Shown here: piece after piece, positions 10,704 through 22,600 of the stretch
How the letters are laid out: every line of letters starts with the position of its first letter
How positions within the stretch are numbered: the stretch's first letter is position 1
Source of the DNA: Lunularia cruciata
Lineage: Eukaryota > Streptophyta > Marchantiopsida > Lunulariales > Lunulariaceae
DNA length: 64,000 bases
Direction: 5' to 3'
NCBI GenBank assembly: GCA_948567375.1
Contig: OX419755.1
Coordinates: 24,309,001-24,373,000, forward strand
The notes under the pieces: model-generated
Told to the model about the DNA's origin: nothing
Databases searched by the model: none
What the model saw: the letters and a program-made list of their open reading frames with translations, nothing else
Made by a program: the position numbers and the translations under genes

Positions 10704-10809
10704 TTGTGGCACTTTAGAGTCTATGTATGACTTATGTGTGAGTTGTGCTTCTATTGTGTATGATGTTGATAGCGATGTTTGTTGTGTAGTGATGTATATA
10801 TGCACAACA
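10704..10809 (+). repeat. Second copy of LTR part X at the right end of A1
   Basis: TTGTGGCACTTTAGAGTCTATG restarts the LTR right after Y ends. It stops at TGCACAACA (10801-10809), followed by the target duplication TCCA. The 3' end is therefore X-Y-X while the 5' end is Y only. The Y-X join is what a two-LTR circle or tandem LTRs would give. Confidence 0.8.
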
Positions 10810-13427
10810 TCCACCCAAGTCCAACAAGCAACACCACCACTCATTGGCTACTACTGACCCAACAATAAAAGTAAGGGTCTAGTTACATTAAGCTTTACAC
10901 TTGCTCCAGAAGATCTAAGCTATCCACCCTATCCTTAGAAACCAACATGGCATGCTGCACTCTAGAAGATGAGGTCTCCCTACCAAATCCAAATGTCACT
11001 ACTCTCTCCTCCATCATGTTGAGCTCAATATGCTCAACCAAACCAAAGACCATTGCCAAAGTAGGCAAAGTAACCTGTAACAATGTAGCATCATAGACTC
11101 TACATTGCAACTCCTTGTCTAGTGTCCCATACCAAAATTGGACTACTTAGGCCTTAGTAATTCCTTGAGTAATCATCTCATGCAAGTATATGGCTCATGT
11201 AGGCTCTCTCTAGTTTTTTGTTGGAACTCCTACAAGCTCCTCAACTTGTTAGTCTGTAATTCCTAGTAGTTTTACCTCAAACACTAAAAGAACTCCACCA
11301 TGGGGTTAAACCTCGGTACTACACCACCTCTTGTAGTAATACTTCCATTCATAGTAGCACCATCTCCAAGAGATCCACCAATGCTACTAAAGCTAGAACT
11401 TGTGAGTATTACTGACCTACCCCTAAAAACCAAGCCAAAAATAATGAGACATAGTTTGGAGATCAATACTATTTCTATAGCTCAATCTCCTACAAGTGAT
11501 CTCTCTTAAACTCATGGTCACACAACAACAGTGCAAACACACCAAGTGCACTCTCAATTGAATTAGCTCTTGTGTCAAACTCCAACTCACTATCAATCTC
11601 CTCTCTCATTGAGACCTAAGATACAAGCTGATACCAAGCGCCAATCCGAGTAAACCCGCTACATACTACAACGTTATCTCCTCTAGAATCCCCAAAGAAC
11701 TCCATTGTGATCGGAAATTACAACCTACAATCGTAACCACTGCAAGTATCCTACCAAGAATCACCATCAAGTGCAAACACCACCAACCAAATCTCACCTA
11801 CTAATGTAACTCTAACTATGACAACTACACTAGGAGAACAAGCAACTCGTAACTTGCCACCAAAACAAGCACTCTCATGATATGTAGGTCATCACTTCTT
11901 GTCTCATAGGAGAGAAACATAGATAGTCTAATTGGTCATCACTCTAACCTCACTATCAAGAGCACACCAAAGCACTAGCATTCTAAAGTCAAGGCACCTC
12001 ACACAAACATGAAGTATAGAATGGAGGAGGTCCAATCACAAGAAATCAAAACAAAACTCTTCATCTCATAAATCAACACCAGATTGACTCTATCACCATT
12101 TGACATAATAGGAGTTATCTACTTCCTAAGTTACCAAGATCACCAAGAATGGGACCAAACTATCTCTCCTAGTCAAAGCTACATGTGTATAGATAATAGT
12201 GGAACAATTACTTGGACAAAAAGTGAGGGTGTACCATTTGGCTTGGGCATCAGTCTAAGAACTAGAGATCTAGGAGTATTACGCACAATCTAGCAAGGTA
12301 GGCAGATTTTACCAAACAATGACCAAAAACTACTCTAAACTAGCTAGCCTCACGCCAACAAGTTGGCTTCTTGGACCTTCTAGGCCTTTGTATCTTCTCA
12401 TAGCTCACAACCCTATGCCTCAAAGCCTTTAAATGCCCAAATGAGGCTTTCCTTCTTGCCACTTTGAACCCTCTCCAAATTTGGTGAACCTCAACTCAAG
12501 CCAAAATCTAACTTAAATCTCTAGAGTTCTTCTTGCCACTTTGAACCCTCTCCAAATCTAGTGAACCTCCTCCAACTCAAGCTAAAATCTAACTTAAATC
12601 TCTAGAGGTTAGTTGACCGCCAAATTCTCCACTAAATTGAAAAGATAGGGTTCTTTAAATCAGAAATTCAAGGGAATTGGTTCCCAACTCCACCTTCAAT
12701 TTTGCCCTTTGAGCTCAATTTGCACCAAATTGGTCCTAATTTCACCTCTTGAGCTCAAAATGAATACCATTGCTTGAAATCAACTCTCTTCTCACAAAGA
12801 TTTGGCCAGCAACTCCGCACATCATTCACCTCACTGCCAAATCTACATCAATTCAAAAGAGCTTCTGCACAAATCACTCCCAAGGAAAATTTGAACAACG
12901 ATCTAACTACTAACAATCACCAAGGCTTGGAGATACCACCAACACCCTCAGTTCTTGTACCCAATTTCCTCTTTACTTCACTTCCCTAATGTAATTAGTT
13001 TGTTCACAACTTGAATGACACTCAATCAGATCAATACTTGATCTATCACTCAATAATTTGCCAACAATTGTGCACTCATTACAATCAAGCCACACCCACT
13101 CTAGCTAAGATACTCCAAGAGACGCTTGTCAACCTCTATCCACCATAGCCAAGAAGTAGAAGGCTCAACATTAGAGAAGTGAGCTCTTTGGAGCTGCACT
13201 TTGAAAGTATACCCCTTGGTCTCCAACCTTAATGGCCTTGCTAACAACACATCCGATGGTGTGAATGGTGCAAGTGACTATAGGTCCCATCATGTAGTTA
13301 GTACCCCAAACATGAAATCTGACCGTCAACAAGTAGTCTATGAATAATTGCCAAAATACCTCTAACTACCAACACTATTACTCTAGAGTCCAAGCAATCT
13401 AGGTGCAATGCTACAAATGGCATGACA
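10810..13427 (-). mobile_element. Family A gypsy element, 5' LTR, leader and gag (A-rev, part 1)
   Basis: On the minus strand the order is LTR (13427-12992), leader and gag down to the first zinc knuckle, where A1 is inserted. Gag peptides on the minus strand (for example at 11110-10895) match A1 3560-3780. Frames are badly broken. It cuts off the non-LTR element that follows at 13428, so it probably inserted into it. Confidence 0.85.
12992..13427 (-). repeat. 5' LTR (part Y) of A-rev
   Basis: On the minus strand it begins TGTCATGCCATTTGTAG at 13427 and matches A1 1185-1642. Like A1 it lacks part X at its 5' end. A degenerate primer site lies just below 12992. Confidence 0.8.
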
Positions 13428-16225
13428 AAAGGATCACTCCTCCACCTTGGTCACATAAGTCTCCAAAACTACCCTTTCATCAACCAAAAAATAGGAGGAA
13501 AGTAGGCATGCCAAGAGAGCCAACTACCCAAAAATGTTATAGGTGCGGTTTCCTCCATAAATAATAGGCATACCTCTTCACACAAGATTGGTAGAGATGT
13601 TTGTCTATGTGCCAAAACCCCCGTCACATAATCAAAATGTCCTTGGTTTGATGACATCACCAAAGACTTCCATAATCCTCCTATCAAAAGCTCTCAAATG
13701 TGATAGGAAAGTCTTAGGAATGAGGAACAAGATAGTGAAGGTAAGTCAATCAATGGGCAATACTAGAGAAGAGCATACCAAATACCATTTGCAGATCTCC
13801 TAGTAGAGGAAGATCATCCACATGGAGCATATCCTCTGCAAGAGCAATGTCTAAGAAGCATGTGACAAAATCCTCGGATCCTACTAGCCCTCCAAGAATA
13901 TGTAGTTCATTTGTAGATGTGACACCCTTCTGGAAGCTCAAGGTGGGGATGGATACTTGAAAGGGACCATGCTCTGCACTTTGATACCTTGACTCTCAAG
14001 CTTACAAGATGTAGTTGGTAGTCAAGTGATCAAAGGCTTGCCTAATCTGATCTATGGTCCACAATGTGTGTATTATATGCTAAGGAGAGAAATACACAAC
14101 TTGGCATGGCCAAAATAGTAGATAAGAGAGCTTTGAAGAGAGCACTGGCAAACAAAGGTCCTCCTAAAGGATCTCCTTGTTGTGTTCCAAAAACTAACTC
14201 CAAGGTGGTGACTCCTTCTTGTGACCACCCATTGTGGTAGTAAAGGGAAACATGAGAGCCGTAGAACAACCACACAAAAGGAATGAGACTTTCCAAGGAT
14301 CCACCGGCCTCCCTAAGCTCTATAAAGATGGATGCCCAAGAGACATTATTAAAAGCATTCTCAACACTACTTGTAGGGCAACCCACTCCGGATGGATATC
14401 TAGGAGTGCCTTGATGCTTAGGGAAATAGCCTTGCAACCTCCAGGTGTAACTACTCAAAATTGATGTGGATTGAGGTGTTCTCAAAAGTGAAATCAATGT
14501 TGAAGGAAAATGGTATGGCTAACCAAGTACAAAAAGATCTCTCTAATAGCAATTGGTCTAGTGGACTCTTGTGCACTTCTCGATCATGAGAAGTTGACTA
14601 GCACTTAACATGTGACTAATTGAAGTAGAAATATCTCCCTCTTATTATTATACCCAACTTAAATAGCTTGGTAAATCCACTAGAAAGACAATCTACTTGA
14701 AAGTAATCTCTAAGATGCTCAAATACCATCCTTGACAAACCTCCTAAGGAGAGGTGAGGAGCAATTCACAAAGCTTGTGCAAAAAGTGACCTATCAAGAC
14801 ATAAAAATTTCTTAGGTTGATAATCTTAGACCTCTAAATGGTATTCCCTCTCCTGCCATAGGATAAAGTGAGCGTAGGGAAGAGATCATCTCATCAGTGG
14901 AACTAGCCATAGACAAAGGGTGTAGCACTTGTGTTGCTCAACTAAACTCTCCCGCTTGAACCAATGTACTACACTGTAATAATCAAGTGGACTCTATGGT
15001 ATATTGTAGGAGAATTTATCTCCTAAAATGTGCAACCCTAACAGACTCCTCTTGTAGGGTAGCCCAATCCCCCCCTCAAAATTGATGAAATCTAACAACC
15101 ACCTCTCTATGCTCCGCACGTCCTCCTCTAGCATAACAAAGGCACAATCAAGGGAGTAAGAGGATTATGAACCTTGCTAACTCGTCCAAGGGATCACGTT
15201 CAAGACAATCAAGTGATAGGTAAATTTTTTGTCTAGCATCATTATGGAGTGTACGGGTTAGTGTTAGTCTATGGAATAGACATAAACAAAGAAAACTAGT
15301 CTCAAATAACTCCAAGATACAACCCGCCTAAGATGTTAACCACTCCCATGACTCAATCAATATCCCTAGAATGATCAATGAAGAGATAGAGGAAGCATGT
15401 GTAATCCCAAGTGTTACCATTGTAGATATGATCACTATTCTCACGTGACCATCATTATGGTCCCATCATAGTCCTTGTGCATCTTTCCTACATGGATCTT
15501 TACTCCCCGTTACGTAAATTGTCAATGACACATCGTGCATGGTGTATCCCATGCCGCATTGGGCAACTCTACATGGGAAAGTTTAGTCAAAACTAGCACG
15601 AAAATAGATATTATAACAAACTATGTTCTTCTCCATATCTCATTATGTTCCTTTCCATATCTCCTTGTACCCGCAAAACCACACTATGGTCCACTCATAG
15701 TCCTTGTACATCTTTCCCACATGGATCTTTACTCCCCGTTATGTAAAGTGTCAATGACACACCGTGCATGGTGTATTTCAAGCCACATGGGGCGACTTCT
15801 ACATGGGAAAGTGTAATCATAGCTAACACAAGAATAGAGATTATCACAATCTATGTTCTTCTCCACATCTCATTATGTTCCTCTCCATATCTCCTTGTAC
15901 CCATTATGTTCCTCTCCATATCTCCTTGTATTCACAAAACCAGAACCCCTCACTTCTCCATTCACATAGTTCTCCAAACTCTAAAACTATAAATTCTAGT
16001 AACTTTCAACTTTCAAACTAAATTCAATAGAACCCAACCATAAATACCAAGGCATTAGAAATGAAAATTCCAGTCGATATCACTCTCAATGTGAGGGAAT
16101 TTACTTTAAACTCCATGAAACCTAAAAGTACTTTTGACTTTCCAGTCGATCCAATAGCACTGAAAATGAAAAACTGACAAGATCTACAATTCACTCATGT
16201 GATGTATGCAGGAACCTCTCTAAAA
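13428..16225 (-). mobile_element. Non-LTR retrotransposon, 3'-truncated copy (N1)
   Basis: The minus strand resembles 57785-60300 throughout. The reverse transcriptase lies at about 14042-14497: ENAFNNVSWASIF (motif A region), GTQQGDPLGGPLFA (motif B) and LAYNTHIV, where the catalytic ADD has become AYN. Further 3', ITFLGSWLSWHA matches the second copy. The endonuclease end is missing because A-rev truncates it at 13428. The 5' region (15491-15940) is duplicated in tandem. It lies about 400 bp upstream of the TraB start codon. Dead: catalytic residues lost and frames broken. Confidence 0.75.
15491..15940. repeat. Tandem duplication in the 5' part of N1
   Basis: CATGGATCTTTACTCCCCGTTA occurs at 15491 and again at 15720, a period of 229 bp covering the zinc-finger start and leader. 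A shorter repeat containing TTATGTTCCTCTCCATATCT lies inside the second unit. The other copy (about 59840) has one unit only. Confidence 0.75.
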
Positions 16226-16642
16226 CTCTAGAATAGCCTTCCATGCATTGTCTCCTTTATCCCTCTCCCGTTCACTCTCCTTGCTTCCCGTTCTCTCCTC
16301 AACCACAATTTTATAGGTATGAAGAACCTACAGCTCAATTTTGTGTTCCCGGTTCAGGAGGAGCTGGGAAGCTCCAGAAATTGTGGTTCTGTTGTGGGCG
16401 TTGAAGAAATTGAACAGGATTTCAAACAAGAGGCCAACCACCCCATTTCACCCGTCGCTCGGAAAGGAAACCAGTCTGATACCCAGAATCCCAGAAAGGT
16501 TTTGGGTTTCCCTACCAGCTTAACCTCAACTCGTATGGGTTTGTAAGTCCTTTCTGCGGATCGAAGTGTAGGGTGTGGTGCTGAAGCGACGAGAAGATAG
16601 ACGATTGAAGGGGGAGAGAAAGAGGCGCATGCACAGGGGGAG

Positions 16643-19600
16643 ATGATCTTGTTTGGGCAGTACCGAGCAAGAATATTGGTGAGACATGTTGAGCGTGGGC
16701 GATTTGTGGGGCAATTGTGCCTGGGACAAGGGCTACAACACTTTCGGGGGTATTCGTCTAGATTAAAGACCTCTGATGGGTCCGTCACATATCTTCGCAA
16801 TGCTGAGACGGGAGCCGAATTGTATCTCGTGGGCACTGCCCATGTCTCTGCCAAAAGTGCGGAAGAAGTTAGGCAGGTATACTCTCTCCCAACGTTTTTG
16901 TTTAACACTACCTTTATTTCGAAGACGCTTTGAATCGCGCTTGACATACCGTCATGGACCTCTTGTTAACTTTATCGCGGTTCAGCCGTGTCTGATCGAT
17001 CGTTGCTCTACTTTGAGTTACGAGACCTGAATTGCTGAATGTTCAGCAATGTATTGGAACCTAGTGCGAGATTCCCGAGCTTAGCTCAAAATTAATAAGA
17101 ATTTTTAGTCGTTATTCACTTCTTCATGCCATTGCGATCCCTATCGAAGACCAAGGCTACCAAGATGCGAGCAATTTCTAACAAGTATCAGGGAGCAAAT
17201 TCAGCGGAAAGAAAATTAGAGGTTCCAATCCAAAGACCTCTGTATTGAATGCAATCATCTATGAACAACTTTCAGCAGGAACTTTTTGGAAATTAGATTA
17301 TAATGTGAATGGATATGCTTGTTGGATCAAAATCCTCAGTGACCTGATGCTTTGCATCCAAGAATGATTTATACTGGGCTTTGTTTACAGGTGATTCATC
17401 AAGTGAAACCCGACACAGTTGCGGTAGGCCTTTGTTTTCTGCCCCTTTGATTTTCTGCCAGCTGAATCTGCTTTGCACAGCCGATTATGTACATCCAACA
17501 TGAATGATTTCCTGGCTTTCGCAGGTGGAGCTCTGTGCCGAACGTGCGAGGAAATTGATGGCTGGTGAAGCAAATCAAACTAAAAATCTTCTTCTCGAGT
17601 TTCTTAAATTTCCGGGAGGTCTTGGGCAGAAGCTTGTTCATGTTGCAACAAAATCTGTATACAGTCTGCTGCGCAACACTGGTGTAGAACCTGGTAAAGA
17701 ATTCAAGGTCTGTCCCTCCCTTCCTCCATGTAACTTGCCTTTGACCAAAAAAGTTGAGTTACTCAAGTCATCTTCTATTCCTGTTGTGCTCTTCAGCAAG
17801 ACTCTGTCTTTAGAAATGGTGCTTTCTCTCTACTTTCGGAGCTGCGTAGGAGCTATGTAAAAGATATGCAATTTCGAGCGAGAACGATCATGCATCATGC
17901 TATTACAGTGTTGAACTCGGTCAGCTTTCAATGCCCCAACCATCGAAGCAACTAGATGGAGGACATAGTTCCCACGCAAAAGAGCTTTTGAGATAGTCGT
18001 AATCTTCTTGGGCAATCTTTGGCATGCATTGATCAGCTATTGATGCAGGTTGCAGTAGACGAGGCTCAACGGTTAGGATCCGATCTTGTCTACATTGATC
18101 AGGACTTCAGGGTATGTGTTCGTCACAAAGTTTGCAAATTTACACCGGTGATCAATAGCCACGTATTATAGATTCTGATTTACCTTAGAATTCCTGCACC
18201 GTGCAGATGAGGTAGCAATCTTCACACCAGGAAAAGGTGAGCGGTTAGATGAAAATTAAAATTGAAAATGATCAGACGAAAATTATATTGCCCGTAAAGT
18301 ATCAGAGTACCACAGTCCTACGTGTTTGGGTCCGTCTGTGATTCAATCATTCGTAAAGTCAGACTCTTTCTTGCTGGGACATGTATTGTGTCCCTTTAGC
18401 ACTGAGTAAATGTGACATTCCTGCCTTCATTGTGCACTTTCGTTTAACTCTAATGTAGTTACCTTCACAGACCGTTGATGACATGAGGTTTAAATAGGAC
18501 ACCATCCAAGTTGCCCCAAAGCTGGAAGTGACACCAAATTATTTTGATCATTCAGCAGAGAAAGATGGAACATGTATGACAAGACTGCGATTCAAACGTG
18601 AACCGGAACCTCGAGGGAAGAGATAACGTTGTCGAGCATAATTTGTTAGACTAAGGTGGTGGAAGAAACGTGAAAGTATAATATAAAAAAATTGGAGTGC
18701 GGACTTAGGCGCTCGCGTTATCTGATGGAAGAGTTTTTCAAGAGCTTACTCGACACTCCAGCTGAACGGGATTTTTGTACGGGACCCGTGCAGATTACAG
18801 TGAGAAGAATAGCGGATGAGATGACGTATCAAGATGTCTTTAAGCTTCTAACGAGACAAGCTTCAGATATGCCGGCAGAGTTGATGCGTGAATTTGATAA
18901 GGGGCACTTTGCTGAAAGTGTTGAGATGTTGAAGACGAGAGAAAATGTTAGAGTGTTGATGAAGGGCTTGGAAGAGGTGTTCCCAGATTTGGTAAGTAAT
19001 CTGGTACCTCCATATTGGTCTTTGCCTCCCCTGTATGAGTGGGAATTCCAGTCTCCTTCTATCTCTGCTCCTCCGCAGCCGCTTTTATGATGTCTTGTAT
19101 GTGTACACCTCATACTTAATTAACGACTCTTGTCCACTATGACAGAGTTTCCACTTCTTCATTAGTGAAACTCCTCGGTACATGTTTGCGACTCCATGGA
19201 TGTTTTACTTTCTTTGCCGCTCCAGTTTTTCTCTGTTTGTTGATGTTTGTTGATGTCTGTTGCTAGGTGATGAGAACCTTTGTTTCTGTTCTTTGAAGTA
19301 GATGGTCTATTCTCAGGCATTCTGACTTATGATGTATCAGACATCCTAGCACTCAGCTTTCCTAGTCTCACCAGAGCAGATACTCCGAATTGCACACAGA
19401 AAGACTCAACTCTCTCCTAGCTTTCAAAGATAGTACAGCCAGTTCACTCACGCAGCACAAATAGCCTCCAATACTGAGATACAGAACTCCAATACAGAAC
19501 ACTCCTGAGGCAGCTCAGGACTTCACGAAATGAAGAGGGGAAGTGCTAGAATTCAACTCCAGTAGAAGAAACTCCCGACTGGGATTATATAGATAGAAAG

Positions 19601-22600
19601 GTGTACTGAAAGCTGTGCTGAAATGCTCATGTAACACATGCAATTCATGGAAAGCATGTGAACAGTGGACATGAACAATACTCACCCATGAACAATATTC
19701 GCACATGAACAGTACCTAATTTGTCTCATTCTAACAAAAAAATCTCTAAACTAGAGATTACCTAATTTAACATTCCCACTTAATGAGAGTTTAGGACTAT
19801 TCCCATTTCTACTACACATTTCATGTGTATATCTTTAGGTAGTGCTTTTGTAAACACATCTGCTGTCATCTCCTATGTAGGATGGTAAACTAACTTCACG
19901 ACATTCTCTTTTTCTTTCTCCTCTACAAATCTTTTTCTAATCTCAATGTGCTTAGTCCTTGGGTGATGTACAGGGTTTTTGTTGAGTGCTATACTTCCTG
20001 TATTGTCACAGTACAATGTAGTAGGACTTTCCTGCTCAAAACCCAGCTCCTTAAGAAGTCTCCTGTTCCAGATGACTTCTTGAGTAGCATTTGAAGCAGC
20101 CATAAATTCTGCCTCATTAGTAGACAGAGCAACAGATGTTTGCTGTTTACTATGCCAACTGATTGCTCCACCACTAAGCATAACTACATATCCACTAGTT
20201 GATTTGCTGTTATCTGTGTCATCTCCCCAACTAGCATCTGTATATGCTTCAAGAGTAGGAGCAAGTATGTTCCCTTGCTTTCTGTACTCCAAGAATGCAT
20301 CTGGAGTACCCTTTAAGTACCTAAATACTCTCTTTATACCTTTCCAATGTGCTTGTGCAGGGTTGCTAGTATATCTAGCTAGTGCTCCCACTGCATAGCA
20401 TATATCTGGTCTTGTACAGACCATGATAAACATTAGAGAACCAAGAGCACTCTGATACAACACTTTGTCACAGAGATTCATCTCCCCATCTATGATTCTG
20501 CTGTGCTTCCACCCCAGATCAAGAGGTTTAGAGACAGGATTCACCTCTGTCATCTGATACTTAGCTAGTATGGATCTCACATACTGTTGTTGACTGATTC
20601 AGATCCATCCTGCTTCTCTATCTTGCTCACTTTGATTCCCAAAACGAGTTTTATAGGACCAAGGATAGTCATCTCAAAAACAGAGCACAAGAAATCTATC
20701 ATTTGTTTGATAGATTTACTGTTCCCCAACAGTAAAAGATCATCTACATATACAGCTATGTATACATCATCTCTAGTATTCACCCTCATGTCAGAATCTG
20801 CTTGTTTGAAATCCTGCCCTCTCGAGTATGAGTCTCGTTTCTCATACCAGGCTCTAGGAGCTTGCTTAAGATCATATAAAGCCTTCTTAAGCAAGCATAT
20901 TTTTCCTTTGCCTTCAGTATATCCATCCGGAACATCCATGTAAATAGTTTCTCTCAAATCTCCATTCAGAAAGGCTGTTTTCACATGCAACTGCTCCACT
21001 TCCCAATCTCTCTCTGTTGCAAGAGCTAGAAGCATGCGAATAGATCCATACCTGGCAACTGGTGCAAAAGTTTCTGAATAATCTATTGATACTTTCTGAT
21101 TGAAGCCCTTTGCAACAATTCTTGCCTTGTACTTCAGGATCTCATTCTCAGCTCCACGTTTGACCCTGAAAACTTATTTGCAGCCAATTGCTTTCCTACC
21201 TGGTGGTAAATCAGCTAGTACCCATGTACCATTAGTCTGAAGAGGCTTCTTCTCTTCTGCTATAGCCAACTCCCATTGACTCGAATCTGGTCTGAGCATA
21301 GCTTACTGTAAAGTGTCTGGATCACAATCTTCATGACAGACGTAAGATTCATCTAACATCTCTTTTGATAGAAAACCAAGTCTATCAATAGGTTTTTTAT
21401 CTCTCTGTGATCTTTTTGGCTCTGTGCCCAGATGATTCATGCTGTCTCTTGGCGTCTCTGGAGTCTCACTCAGAGATTCTGCATCTGCAATCTGCTTCTG
21501 GGGGTCATCTTCTGTAGTATCAGAATCAGAAACCACTGTCTGTTTAGGCCTTCTTTTGTACACCTTCAGACTCTCCTTTGGTGAACCATCAGCTTCAGGT
21601 AGAGATTGCTCTTCTGATGATTGATCTGAAAAACTGACTCTGCAGCTTGGGAAGATAGATTGATCAGGCTGATCAAACTGATCAGCTTGCTTCTACAACT
21701 CATCACTGTTCTCACTCCAAGTCCTCAATTCATCAAAGAGTACATCTCTACTTCTGATGATCTGTCCAGACTTAGGATTGTACAGAAGATATCCTTTCAG
21801 TCACTCTTCATATCCTAGAAAAAGCATTCTCTCAGCCTTCCTTGTGAACTTCCTCCTCTGCTCCTTGGGGATATAACATAGGCAGGACATCCAAAAACTT
21901 TCAAAGCTGAAAGATTAGGTGTCTTACCACTCCAGCATTCTTCAGGAGTTCTTCCTTGCAATGCCGTGGTACCACTGATATTTCTAAGAAAATTTGCAGT
22001 GCTAATTGCAACACCCCAAAACTTTCTCTCCAGCTTTGCATGTTGGAGCATTGCCAATGCTTTGTCCACCAGTGTCCTATTCAACCTTTCTACAACTCCA
22101 TTCTGTGCAGGACTGTCTTTGGCAGTACAGTCAAGGAGGATTCCTTTTTCTGACAGAAAAGAGAGGAATTCCTCATTCCTGTACTCTTTGCCTCCATCTG
22201 TTCTCAATCGCTTGACTTTCCTCCCAGTCTGCAACTCACCCATGGCTACAAACTTCTGGAATTTTTGCTGCACTTCATCCTTGCTTTTCGTGAGATAGAT
22301 AAAGCTCTTTCTACTGTAATCATCCACAAAGGAAACATAGTAGACTGCTCCACTCAATGACTTCTCAGTCATGTATCCCCATACATCAGAATGTACGACA
22401 TCTAGAAGACCAGGAGCTCTAGATGAAAATTTCTTGGGGATAGGAGCTTTGTGTGCCTTACCTTCTGCACACCCAATGCAGAATTCGAGTTTTCCTTTGG
22501 GATCTAGTTTCAACCCCTCCACTACGTTCTCTAGGGCATATAAGTTTGCTCTGACAGGTGCCCTAACCTCAAATGCCAGAGGATATCATTTCTGTTTTCT

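Larger units (their letters stand above)
1185..10809 (+). mobile_element. Family A Ty3/gypsy-type retrotransposon with DNA methyltransferase and PHD finger (A1)
   Basis: This is the most complete family A copy. The order is partial LTR, primer-binding region, gag with two CCHC knuckles, aspartic protease, C5-cytosine methyltransferase, reverse transcriptase, RNase H, integrase, PHD finger, polypurine tract and LTR. RT before integrase is the Ty3/gypsy order. TCCA flanks it on both sides (1181-1184 and 10810-10813), a short target-site duplication inside A-rev. The inserted unit starts TGTCATG and ends CACAACA, so it has TG/CA termini, but these lie inside the LTR as defined by the polypurine tract. 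The reading frame has many stops and several frameshifts, so it cannot move on its own. Confidence 0.9.

Noticed and set aside
16354-16947. 197-codon minus-strand open frame
   Set aside because: It is antisense to TraB exon 1 and its leader. The sense strand has splice-supported family homology.
18469-18640. Possible extra TraB exon (TVDDMRFK then stop)
   Set aside because: TAG follows within the frame in both arms, while joining exon 4 directly to 18794 keeps phase and restores the family order.
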